Below, one piece after another: positions 32,372 to 40,250 of a stretch of 64,000 nucleotides of DNA; within the stretch, counting starts at the first letter, position 1, and the number at the start of each line of letters is the position of its first letter. The notes beneath the pieces are model-generated. The model searched no databases and had not been told where the DNA came from. It saw only the letters and a program-made list of their open reading frames with translations. A program made the translations under genes and the position numbers. This DNA comes from Microbacterium sp. W4I4 (GTDB lineage: Bacteria; Actinomycetota; Actinomycetes; Actinomycetales; Microbacteriaceae), in contig NZ_JAUSXT010000001.1 in NCBI RefSeq assembly GCF_030816235.1, forward strand, positions 2,046,001 to 2,110,000. The letters run 5' to 3'.

Positions 32372-34690
32372 GTGAGACGACGTACCCGCGGCCTCATCGC
32401 CGCAGCAGCATCCGGAGCCACCCTCATCGCCGGAGCCTTGACAGTACCGGCGGCGACAGCCTCGCCGCCCGCTGACGACGGCCCCACCTCGGAGGGGACC
32501 TCCGTCCAGCGGACCGACAACCGTCCGGGCCCGCTGACCGAACGTCAGAATGAACGACGCAAGGCCGCCCAGCGCCTGATCCTCTCGGGCAAGGCCGCTC
32601 CCGATGAGGGCGGGGCCGTCGCGCTGAACGCCGAGGGCGACAAGTACTACCAGGCCACGCTGACCGGCACCGGCCGACTGTTCACCATCCTGTCCGAATT
32701 CGGCGATCAGGGCAGCGGCAAGCTCGGCACCACGCCGGGGCCGCTGCACAATGAGATCCCCGAACCGGATCGCACCCTGAACAACAGCACGCACTGGCGC
32801 GCGGACTTCAACCGCGACTACTACGAAGACCTGTTCTTCGGCGACGGCGACCCGGCCACTTCGGAGCAGTCCTTCGCCGACTTCTACTCCAAGCAGTCCT
32901 CGGGCGCCTACACGGTCGCCGGCGAGGTCGGCGACTGGGTGAAGGTACCCGGCAACGCGTCGTCTTACGGCGACAACGCCGTGGAGGACCTCGGCGGCAC
33001 CTGGCAGTTCATCACCGACTCCGCGAACGCCTGGTACCAGGCGCAGCTGGATGCCGGCAAGAGCGTCGACGACGTCATCGCCGAACTGAAGTCGTTCGAC
33101 GTCTGGGACCGCTACGACCACGACTCCGACGGCGACTTCGACGAGCCGGACGGCTACATCGACCACTTCCAGGCCGTGCACGCCGGCGAGGGCGAGGACG
33201 CCGGAGGCGGCCTTCAGGGTGAGGACGCCATCTGGTCGCACCGCTGGTACGTGAACCAGGACGACTTCGGGGCAACCGGACCTGCGGGCGCGGAGTTCGG
33301 CGGCACGCAGATCGGCGACACGGGCATCTGGATCGGCGACTACACCGTCGAGGCCGAGAACGGCGGACTGGGTGTGTTCGCCCACGAGTTCGCCCACGAT
33401 CTGGGCCTGCCGGACTTCTACGACACCGCCGGTGGCGAGAACTCGACCGCGTTCTGGACGCTGATGTCGAGCGGATCGTGGCTGGGAGACGGCACCGTCG
33501 ACATCGGCACGACTCCGAACTACATGGGCCCGTGGGAGAAGCTGCAGCTCGGCTGGCTGGACCACGCGGTCGTCGATCCCGGAGCGAGCGGCGACTTCAC
33601 GCTGAGTCCGGCGGCGCGTCAGCAGACCGGCCAGGAGCAGGCGCTGGTCGTGGACGTGCCCGATGCCGTGACGACCACCCGGATCGTGGAGCCCGCGGGC
33701 GGTCATGCCTGGTGGACCTCGAGCGCGGACGATCTCAACACCACGCTCACCCGCACGCTCGATCTGAGCGCCGTGCGCTCCGCGACGGTGACGGCGAAGG
33801 CCTGGTACGACATCGAAGCAGGCTATGACTTCCTGCGCGCGGAGTACTCCACCGACGGGGGCGAGAACTGGACGGCCGCCGGCAAGGCGCTGGACGGCAG
33901 CTCCAGCGGGCGCTGGACGAATCTGCGCTACACGGTGCCGGGCGGCAGCGCCGACACGCTGTTCCGCTTCCGGTATCAGAGCGACGCGGGTGTTCATCTG
34001 GCGGGCGCGTTCCTCGACGACATCGTCGTCAAGAGCGGCGGCACCACGCTGCTCAGCGATGATGTCGAGGGCGGCGAGAACGGCTGGACCGCGGCAGGCG
34101 GATTCGCCATCAGCGACGGCACGCAGACCTCGAGCGGCGACCGGTACTACCTGGCCGAGAACCGCACATACGTCGACTACGACGCCACACTCGAGACCGG
34201 TCCGTACCAGTTCAGCGAGGGCCTGACCCGGCCGGACTGGGTGGAGCACTTCCCGTTCCAGGACGGGCTGGTGGTGTGGGCCATCGATGAGTCGTACGAC
34301 GACAACAATACGATCGACCACCTCGGTCACGGCCTGGCCCTGCCCGTCGACGCCAACCCGGTGCCGATCATGTACCCCGATGGGACGATGCCGAGCAACC
34401 GGCGCCAGCCCTTCGACGCCGCGTTCGGCCTGAACCCGCTCGACGCGGTGAGCCTGCACAAGCAGGTCACGGTCGGCAAGGGCAAGAGCGCGACCATCGA
34501 GACGCTGGCCGCGAGCTCGACGCCCGGCATGCAGAACCCCACGTTCAGCGACCTGGACACGCATGCCTTCTACGACGAGACGAACCCGCTGGGCGGCGTG
34601 CTCGTGGCCGGACACGGCACGACAATCACCGTGACCGGGCAGACCACGGGCGGCACGATGACGGTCTCGGTGGCCAACCCCGCCGAGTAG
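32372..34690 (+). CDS. Secreted M6 (immune inhibitor A-like) zinc metalloprotease
   Basis: 772 residues from the GTG at 32372, five bases after AAAGGAG; an in-frame GTG at 32366 overlaps that site. A Sec signal peptide (RRRTRGLIAAAASGATLIAG, cleavage near ATA-S about residue 32) is followed by a propeptide-like region and the M6 catalytic domain with zinc motif HEFAHDLGLPD (His338, Glu339, His342). The mid-region has an Asp-rich calcium-type stretch YDHDSDGDFDEPDG near residue 248. The C-terminal half (about 420-760) holds beta-sandwich and immune-inhibitor modules (DDIVVKSGG, WVEHFPFQDGLVVW). It degrades extracellular protein. No sorting signal is seen. Confidence 0.93.
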   Translation: MRRRTRGLIAAAASGATLIAGALTVPAATASPPADDGPTSEGTSVQRTDNRPGPLTERQNERRKAAQRLILSGKAAPDEGGAVALNAEGDKYYQATLTGTGRLFTILSEFGDQGSGKLGTTPGPLHNEIPEPDRTLNNSTHWRADFNRDYYEDLFFGDGDPATSEQSFADFYSKQSSGAYTVAGEVGDWVKVPGNASSYGDNAVEDLGGTWQFITDSANAWYQAQLDAGKSVDDVIAELKSFDVWDRYDHDSDGDFDEPDGYIDHFQAVHAGEGEDAGGGLQGEDAIWSHRWYVNQDDFGATGPAGAEFGGTQIGDTGIWIGDYTVEAENGGLGVFAHEFAHDLGLPDFYDTAGGENSTAFWTLMSSGSWLGDGTVDIGTTPNYMGPWEKLQLGWLDHAVVDPGASGDFTLSPAARQQTGQEQALVVDVPDAVTTTRIVEPAGGHAWWTSSADDLNTTLTRTLDLSAVRSATVTAKAWYDIEAGYDFLRAEYSTDGGENWTAAGKALDGSSSGRWTNLRYTVPGGSADTLFRFRYQSDAGVHLAGAFLDDIVVKSGGTTLLSDDVEGGENGWTAAGGFAISDGTQTSSGDRYYLAENRTYVDYDATLETGPYQFSEGLTRPDWVEHFPFQDGLVVWAIDESYDDNNTIDHLGHGLALPVDANPVPIMYPDGTMPSNRRQPFDAAFGLNPLDAVSLHKQVTVGKGKSATIETLAASSTPGMQNPTFSDLDTHAFYDETNPLGGVLVAGHGTTITVTGQTTGGTMTVSVANPAE

Positions 34691-34707
34691 TCGCAATCGC
34701 ACACGAG

Positions 34708-34737
34708 TCGGGCCCGTCCCTTCGGGGGCGGGCCCGA
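34708..34737. terminator. Rho-independent-like terminator after the M6 protease
   Basis: A 13-bp stem with one G-T pair, TCGGGCCCGTCCC / GGGGCGGGCCCGA, capped by a stable TTCG tetraloop, 17 bases after the protease stop. It lies before the end of the convergent DUF1761 gene and may serve both strands. Confidence 0.82.
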
Positions 34738-34759
34738 TCTCTGCGCGGACGACGTCGGA

Positions 34760-35191
34760 TCAGATGCCGGCGGGCGGCCAGACGCCGATGATCACGGCCA
34801 TCACCAGCACGGTGACGAGCTCGTGCGCGATGTTCAGCGTGGTCAGCTTCGTCGAGCGTCCCTCGAAGGCGTCGTGCGTGATCAGGCGCGCTGCGGTGAA
34901 ACCCGCCCAGAGGGTGACCGCCGTAACGATGGCCGCCCAGAAGTAGGAGCCCTCGTAGAAGTGCCAGGCGATCGATGACGCACCCGCCAGCACCCAGGCG
35001 GTGATGAAGCTGACGATCACCGTCGTGATCATGGGCCACAACGGTCCGCGCGACGGCTTGTCGAGGTCGACACCCGCCAGGCCCGCCCATCGCGTGCCCA
35101 TGACACCGCGGGCGTACCAGATCGCCCCCACGATCATGCTCGACACCGTCGCGACCAGCACGGCCCAGTAGTTGATCTCCGGAACAGTCAT
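34760..35191 (-). CDS. DUF1761 membrane protein
   Basis: 143 residues with four hydrophobic segments. The N-terminus INYWAVLVATVSSMIVGAIWY and the C-terminal helix HELVTVLVMAVIIGVW match the DUF1761 family, whose function is unknown. It stands alone, convergent with the M6 protease and separated by 112 bp from the SDR operon end. Its ATG has a GGAGG site upstream. Inner-membrane location is expected. Confidence 0.82.
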   Translation of the reverse strand: MTVPEINYWAVLVATVSSMIVGAIWYARGVMGTRWAGLAGVDLDKPSRGPLWPMITTVIVSFITAWVLAGASSIAWHFYEGSYFWAAIVTAVTLWAGFTAARLITHDAFEGRSTKLTTLNIAHELVTVLVMAVIIGVWPPAGI

Positions 35192-35253
35192 GGGAGCCTC
35201 CTTGCTCTGGCCCTCAGGCTACTCGCGCGCTCCACCGGCTGACCAGCCTTCGC

Positions 35254-35316
35254 TCGGGCGGTCAGGCGATCCGGTCGGGCATTCAGGCGATGCGGCCGGG
35301 CGGTCAGGCGATGCCG
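35254..35316. repeat. Three tandem 21-bp units over the 3' end of the SDR gene
   Basis: Units at 35254-35274, 35275-35295 and 35296-35316 follow the pattern (T/C)CGGGCRRTCAGGCGATSCSG. The last copy contains the SDR stop codon, so the other two repeat the end of the coding sequence outside the gene. It looks like slippage-made duplication of the gene's 3' end. Confidence 0.7.
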
Positions 35317-36062
35317 CCTCCGTCGACCACGAGCGCTGAGCCGGTGACGTACGATGCGTCATCGCTGGCGAGCCACACGACTGCGGCAGCGACCTCGCTG
35401 GGCTGACCCATCCGGTTCAGAGGGCGCTCGGCGGCCTCGGCGAGGAAGCCGGCCTGGTCCTGACCGAGCTGCTTCGCCTCGTCGCGCAGCATCCCTGTAT
35501 CGACGTCGCCGGGGTTGACCGAGTTGACGCGGATGCCATCGGGGCCGTGATCGATGGCCAGCGCGCGGGTCATGTTCACGACTGCCCCCTTCGAGGCGCA
35601 GTACGAGATCGCCTGGCCGCCGCCCTTCAGGCCCCAGCCTGAACCCGTGTTGACGATCGAGCCGCCGCCGTTCGCCTTCATGACCGGCACGACGTGCTTG
35701 CACATCAGGAAGATGGCGCGCACGTTCACGCCGAAGACGCGATCCCACTCCTCCACCGTGGTTTCGACGGCGGTGGTGCGGCGGATGATCCCGGCGTTGT
35801 TGAAGACCACGTCGACACCGCCGAAGACCTCGTCCGCAGTGGCGACCACACGGATGATGTCCTCTTCGCTGGAGACGTCGGCGGCGATCGCGATGGCGGT
35901 GCCGCCGGCTGCCCGGATCTCCTCGGCGACCGCCTCGGCGGCCTCGGCGTTCAGATCGACCACGGCGACCGAGGCGCCCTCGGCGGCGAACGCGAGGGAG
36001 GTCGCGCGGCCGATTCCGCCGGCACCTCCGGTGACGATGGCCTTCTTGTTCTCGAGTCTCAT
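35304..36062 (-). CDS. Short-chain dehydrogenase/reductase
   Basis: 252 residues, classical SDR. Cofactor motif TGGAGGIGRA near residue 11 with Asp in VVDLNAE suggesting NAD(H); NNAG near 88; catalytic Ser in GSGWGLKGGG and Tyr-Lys in YCASK near 157-161; C-terminal VDGGG. It is the last gene of the operon GH42-GcvPA-GcvPB-AcoX-SDR, 35 nt after the AcoX-like gene. It may oxidise a sugar- or polyol-derived alcohol in that pathway; substrate unknown. Confidence 0.92.
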   Translation of the reverse strand: MRLENKKAIVTGGAGGIGRATSLAFAAEGASVAVVDLNAEAAEAVAEEIRAAGGTAIAIAADVSSEEDIIRVVATADEVFGGVDVVFNNAGIIRRTTAVETTVEEWDRVFGVNVRAIFLMCKHVVPVMKANGGGSIVNTGSGWGLKGGGQAISYCASKGAVVNMTRALAIDHGPDGIRVNSVNPGDVDTGMLRDEAKQLGQDQAGFLAEAAERPLNRMGQPSEVAAAVVWLASDDASYVTGSALVVDGGGIA

Positions 36063-36097
36063 GGGATGGTTCCTTCCGGGGTGAATCAGGGAGTGGT

Positions 36098-37243
36098 TCA
36101 GAGGTCGGTGTCGGGGGCGGCGACAGCGTACAGGCTGGTCGTCGCGACCCCGGTGACGATGCGGATGTGGCCGGAGAGGCGGGCATCGATCTCCGCATCG
36201 CCGGTCTCCACGATGAGCGGCAGCCCGTGCAGGTCGATGAGCTTCTGCTCCGGGGCGACGACCATCAGCGGGTCCTCACCGAGGGCGCGGATGACGGACG
36301 CGGACAGCTGCTGGTTCCCCCGACCGAGCAGGAAACCCTGCCCGCCGATCACGGTGACGACGGCCTGTGCGGGACCCTGTGCGACCTCGGCGAGCAGCTG
36401 CTGCTCGCTGCCGGCGGCGAGCAGCAGGCGTCGGTCGAGGATCACGTCGACGCCGAGCGGAGATTTGCGGATGCCGAGCTGACGTGCGATCTCGGCGGTC
36501 GTGCTGCCGGGCCCGAGCAGGTAGCGGGTGTCGGGCCGCATGCGACGCACGACGCCCCGTGCTGCCGCCGCCACGGCGGCGACCTCGGATGTCGGAGTCG
36601 CCGCTTTGCGCGACTGCGTGCGCCCGATCCGGAACGGCACGCGCAGCATCCCGTGCAGCACGGGATCCACACGGGCGTGGCGCATGGCCACCTCGTCGAC
36701 GTCGAGCACCTCGCGGTCGGCGGTGGGCAGGACGCCGTCGATCCACTCCGCGGCGAGCGCTCCGGCGGCGCGGGGGCTGACCGCGAACACCGGCGAGTAC
36801 ATCTTCACTCCCGCGGGGATGCCGAGAACGGCCGGCGGCGCAGCAGCCGTCCGTGCGAGCCCCGCCGCGGCATCCCGCAGCGTGCCGTCACCTCCGGCCA
36901 CGAGGATCAGGCCGGCTCCGGCGGCGGCCAGCGCCGCGACTGCGGCCGACGTGTCCGCGGCAGCCGTCATCCCGGACGACGGACCGGATTCCGTCGAGTG
37001 CACCACCCAGGGCACGAGGCCCGCCGAGCGCACGGCATCCGCACCCATGGCGTCGGCCGCCGTGGCGATCACGAGGGACGGACGCCGCGCGGCCAGCACC
37101 TGCATTGCGATTCTCGCCCGCTCCCGCGCGCGGGAGTGCGCGCCGCGGGCCACCGCGAGGCGCTGCACCTCCGCGCCGTCGGAACCGGCCAGGCCCGCGG
37201 GCCCGCCGATTCCGGCGACGGGGTTGACGACCAGCCCGATCAC
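36098..37243 (-). CDS. ATP-NAD kinase/AcoX-like protein
   Basis: 381 residues from a GTG start overlapping the gcvPB stop (GTGA). The early LVVNPVAGIGGPAGL and the loop LILVAGGDGTLRD near residue 115 are typical of the NAD-kinase/diacylglycerol-kinase fold in the AcoX subgroup. AcoX genes accompany acetoin dehydrogenase operons without a proven function. Here the neighbours are GcvP-like proteins. It may phosphorylate a small molecule rather than NAD. The fold call is strong, the activity open. Confidence 0.82.
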   Translation of the reverse strand: MIGLVVNPVAGIGGPAGLAGSDGAEVQRLAVARGAHSRARERARIAMQVLAARRPSLVIATAADAMGADAVRSAGLVPWVVHSTESGPSSGMTAAADTSAAVAALAAAGAGLILVAGGDGTLRDAAAGLARTAAAPPAVLGIPAGVKMYSPVFAVSPRAAGALAAEWIDGVLPTADREVLDVDEVAMRHARVDPVLHGMLRVPFRIGRTQSRKAATPTSEVAAVAAAARGVVRRMRPDTRYLLGPGSTTAEIARQLGIRKSPLGVDVILDRRLLLAAGSEQQLLAEVAQGPAQAVVTVIGGQGFLLGRGNQQLSASVIRALGEDPLMVVAPEQKLIDLHGLPLIVETGDAEIDARLSGHIRIVTGVATTSLYAVAAPDTDL

Positions 37244-38856
37244 GACGCGGCAGCCCCCACCGGCGTGCGCTGCGCGACCGCATCCGCCGGGATCTCGCCG
37301 AAGTACTTGCGCCGATAGGCGCGCCAGGTGATCGCCCAGCGCTCGGGGTCATCGAGATCGTCATGGTGGGTGTGGTGCACCGTCTGGTTGTGCGGTGCGG
37401 TGCGCACGAGCTCGGGATTGTCCCGCGCCTCCTGCGCCACCTGGGCGAGCGCTGCGACGTATTCGTCCAGCTCGGCCTTCGAGTAGCACTCGGTCGGTTC
37501 GAGCGTGAACGGCTGCGGCACGATGTAGGGGTGGTGGCTGGTCCAGTAGTGGAAGCCGTAGTCCGCCATGCGGATACCGATCTCCTCCGAGGAGATGCCG
37601 GTGTCCTCGAACAGCTCCTGCCATGAATACCGCACCTGCTCGATGCGTCGGCGGCCGACCGCGTACGGGGCGGACGCACCGGGGATCTCCAGCACCTTCT
37701 TCATCAGGTAGTTGTTGTTCAGCACCGCGATCTGCGAGGCCGTCAGCATGCCCTCGGCACCGAGCGACATGATCCACGCGTACGCCCGCACCACATGCAG
37801 GATCACACCGTGAGCGGGCGCGACGTGCCCGATCGACAGCGCACCCGGCTCACGCACGACGAACCGGCCGTCGACCTGCTCGACGCGTTGACCGGGCAGG
37901 AACGGTGCGAGCGCGGCGCTGACCGCGTTGGCCGCGGCCCCCGGCCCGCCGGACCCGTGCGGCGCAGCGAACGTCTTGTGCAGGTTGAACTGGCAGACGT
38001 CGAAGCCCGCGTCACGGGCACGGGTGATCCCGAGGATGCCGGCGGCGTTGGCCTGGTCGTACGAGGCGAGTGCACCCACGGCGTGCGCCGCATCCACCCA
38101 CTCCTTGATGGCGGGGTTGTAGATGCCGGTGTCCTCGGGGTTGGTGACCATGATGGCCGCCGTGCGCTCGGACAGAGCGGCCTTCAGCGCGGCCAGATCG
38201 GGGTAGCCGTCGGCATCCGGGTAGACGGTGATGATCTTGTAGCCGGCGACCTTCGCCGCTGCGGCGTTGGAGGGGTGGCTGAAGATCGTGGTGATGATCT
38301 CGTCGCGCTGCTCGCCCTCTCCGCGGGACTCGTGATAGGCGCGGATCATCGCGACGTTGGTCCAGATGCCGGCCGAACCGCCGGGGGATGCCAGCGACAC
38401 CGAGTCCATCCCCGAGATCTCGGCCATCAGCCGTTCCAGCCGCCAGATCATCTCCAGCGCGCCCTGCGTGTCGGCGGGGTCCTGCGCGGGGTGGAGAGCG
38501 CGCAGCTGCGGCACCTCGATGAGCTGGTCGTTGATCTTCGGCGAGTACTTGATCGTGCAGGTGCCCTGACCGATGTCGACGTTGAGGTCGGATCCGAGGT
38601 TCTCCTGCGACAGGCGCAGATAGTGCTTGAGCACGCGCATCTGCGCGATCTCCGGCAGGGCCGGGGCGGCGGGTCGGCGCATGCCCTCCGGGAGGGCTGC
38701 CACGACATCGCCGACGGCCGCGCGGACGGCAGGCTCGACAGGGATGATCGCGATGCCGCGCTCCCCCGGCGTGGACAACTCGAACACGATGGGTTCGTCC
38801 CAGCTGGCCTGTTGGAATCGGCGGGGGCTGTTCTTCGGTGCGATGGGAAGGCTCAC
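37240..38856 (-). CDS. Glycine decarboxylase-like PLP enzyme, subunit 2 (GcvPB type), divergent
   Basis: 538 residues from a GTG with AAGGAG eight bases upstream. The PLP lysine is Lys294 in FNLHKTFAAPHGSGGPG, so PLP binding is intact. Other signatures of true glycine dehydrogenases are altered: the HGTNPASA motif reads SHPSNAAAAKVAG, SLQPNSGAQGE reads SLASPGGSAGIW, and CTMKYNPK reads CTIKYSPK. It also extends to about residue 538 with a histidine-rich tail (HNQTVHHTHHDD). With GcvPA (GTGA overlap) it should form a PLP-dependent decarboxylase, but for glycine this is doubtful. No gcvT or gcvH gene is in the window. Confidence 0.82.
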   Translation of the reverse strand: MSLPIAPKNSPRRFQQASWDEPIVFELSTPGERGIAIIPVEPAVRAAVGDVVAALPEGMRRPAAPALPEIAQMRVLKHYLRLSQENLGSDLNVDIGQGTCTIKYSPKINDQLIEVPQLRALHPAQDPADTQGALEMIWRLERLMAEISGMDSVSLASPGGSAGIWTNVAMIRAYHESRGEGEQRDEIITTIFSHPSNAAAAKVAGYKIITVYPDADGYPDLAALKAALSERTAAIMVTNPEDTGIYNPAIKEWVDAAHAVGALASYDQANAAGILGITRARDAGFDVCQFNLHKTFAAPHGSGGPGAAANAVSAALAPFLPGQRVEQVDGRFVVREPGALSIGHVAPAHGVILHVVRAYAWIMSLGAEGMLTASQIAVLNNNYLMKKVLEIPGASAPYAVGRRRIEQVRYSWQELFEDTGISSEEIGIRMADYGFHYWTSHHPYIVPQPFTLEPTECYSKAELDEYVAALAQVAQEARDNPELVRTAPHNQTVHHTHHDDLDDPERWAITWRAYRRKYFGEIPADAVAQRTPVGAAAS

Positions 38857-40250
38857 TTCGACTGCTCCTTGCTGAGGTCCTGGGCGATCACGGCTGCGAC
38901 GGCAGCCGCGAGGCGGTCGATGTCGGCGGCGGAGGTGACGTCGGTGACGCAGACGAGCAGCGTGCTCTCGTCGACGACCACTCCGGGCTCGATGCCCTCC
39001 CGACGCAGTGCGTCGACCAGATCCGCGGCTGCTGAGTGCTCGAGGCGCACGGTGAACTCGCGCAGGTGCAGCGCATCGTCGCCGAGGCGGATGCCGGGGA
39101 TCGCGGCGAGGCGCTGCTGCGCGTAGCGGGTGCGGGCGAGCAGCAGCTCGCCGTGCTCGCGCATTCCCTCCGGACCCATCAGTGACAGGTACACGCCGGC
39201 GGCGATGCCCCACAGGGCTGCGGCCGTGCCGACCCATTCCTTGCCCTCCTCGCGCTGGGCGAAGGAGGTCCGCTCATAGGCGACATCGCCGAAGCCGTAC
39301 TCTCCGGCGACGTCGGTGGACTCCAGGCCGAACAGCCGCGAGGGCATCTCCATCACGAATCGCGGGTCGTCGTGCACGGCGATGAACCCGGCGTGGGCGC
39401 CGCCGAACCACTGGTGCAGGCCCAGCGACTGGATGTCGCCGGTGACGATGTCGGCGCCCTGCATGGCGGGCGGGGTGAGCACTCCGTAGCCGACCGGGTC
39501 CGTCCCGACGACGACGACCGCGCCGGCCGCGTGCGCGATCTCCGCGATGGCCGCCAGCTGCGCCTCGACCGCGCCGGTGAAGCTCGGGGTCTCCACCCAC
39601 AGGGCCGCGACATCATCGGTCAGACTCTCGCGCAGCGCACCGAGGTCGGCGGTGCCGTCGCGGGTCGGCACGAGCTCGACGGCGAGGTCCGCCCTGGTGT
39701 AGTCGACGACCTTGGAGAGCTTCTCCGGCAGAACGTCGCTGAGCGCGAGCACGCGGCGGCGGCCGGTCAGACGCCCGGCCATGGCCAGACCCGTCGCGGT
39801 GGCCTGGTAGCCGTCGTAGGTCGGCACGTTCACCACGTCCATCGCCAGCAGCTCGGCCATCAGAGACTGGTACTCGAACAGCGCCTGGAAGCGGCCGTGA
39901 TCCTCGTAGGGCTCGCCGGCGTAGGCGGTGAGGAACTCGCTGCGGCGGATCACCTCGTCGACGACCGCCGGCACGTAGTGGTTGTAGGTGCCTGCGCCGA
40001 GGAAGCTCAGACGCTCCTCGGTGCTGCGGTTGCGGCCCAGGATGCCGCGGACGTGGCGCGCCAGATCCTGTTCGGCGGGCAACGGTGCCGGCATGTCGAG
40101 CGGGCGGCGCAGGCGCAGCTCCTCCGGGACGTCGGCGTAGAACTCCTCGACGGACGCCGCATCCACGGCGTCGAGCATGGCCTGCTTCACGGCGGGAGCC
40201 GTGTTGGGGATGTACGGGTGGACGAATGCTTCGGTCACGGCATCCTTCAT
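38853..40250 (-). CDS. Glycine decarboxylase-like PLP enzyme, subunit 1 (GcvPA type), divergent
   Basis: 465 residues. The family landmarks HPYIPNT near the start, FLGAGTYNHYVPAVVDE near 85 and FEYQSLMAELLAMDV near 120 are clear. The near-invariant PEISQG motif of glycine dehydrogenases reads YEDHGRFQ. It begins at the ATG overlapping the GH42 stop (ATGA); a GTG at 40238 with AAGGA just upstream is an alternative start. It is co-translated with GcvPB. Coupling to a beta-galactosidase gene is not known for housekeeping glycine cleavage and argues for another substrate. Confidence 0.82.
   Translation of the reverse strand: MKDAVTEAFVHPYIPNTAPAVKQAMLDAVDAASVEEFYADVPEELRLRRPLDMPAPLPAEQDLARHVRGILGRNRSTEERLSFLGAGTYNHYVPAVVDEVIRRSEFLTAYAGEPYEDHGRFQALFEYQSLMAELLAMDVVNVPTYDGYQATATGLAMAGRLTGRRRVLALSDVLPEKLSKVVDYTRADLAVELVPTRDGTADLGALRESLTDDVAALWVETPSFTGAVEAQLAAIAEIAHAAGAVVVVGTDPVGYGVLTPPAMQGADIVTGDIQSLGLHQWFGGAHAGFIAVHDDPRFVMEMPSRLFGLESTDVAGEYGFGDVAYERTSFAQREEGKEWVGTAAALWGIAAGVYLSLMGPEGMREHGELLLARTRYAQQRLAAIPGIRLGDDALHLREFTVRLEHSAAADLVDALRREGIEPGVVVDESTLLVCVTDVTSAADIDRLAAAVAAVIAQDLSKEQSK

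Noticed and set aside
32324..34702. A 792-codon open frame on the minus strand opposite the M6 protease.
   Set aside because: It is a GC-driven antisense shadow: low-complexity Arg/Val/Gly content, no recognisable domain, and the plus-strand frame has a signal peptide and a zinc motif.
35254..35316. An operator array at the end of the SDR gene.
   Set aside because: The units overlap coding sequence and a stop codon and have no inverted symmetry; slippage duplication explains them better.
37240..40250. A housekeeping glycine cleavage operon.
   Set aside because: No gcvT or gcvH, coupling to GH42, and replacement of PEISQG and HGTNPASA motifs make the normal role unlikely.
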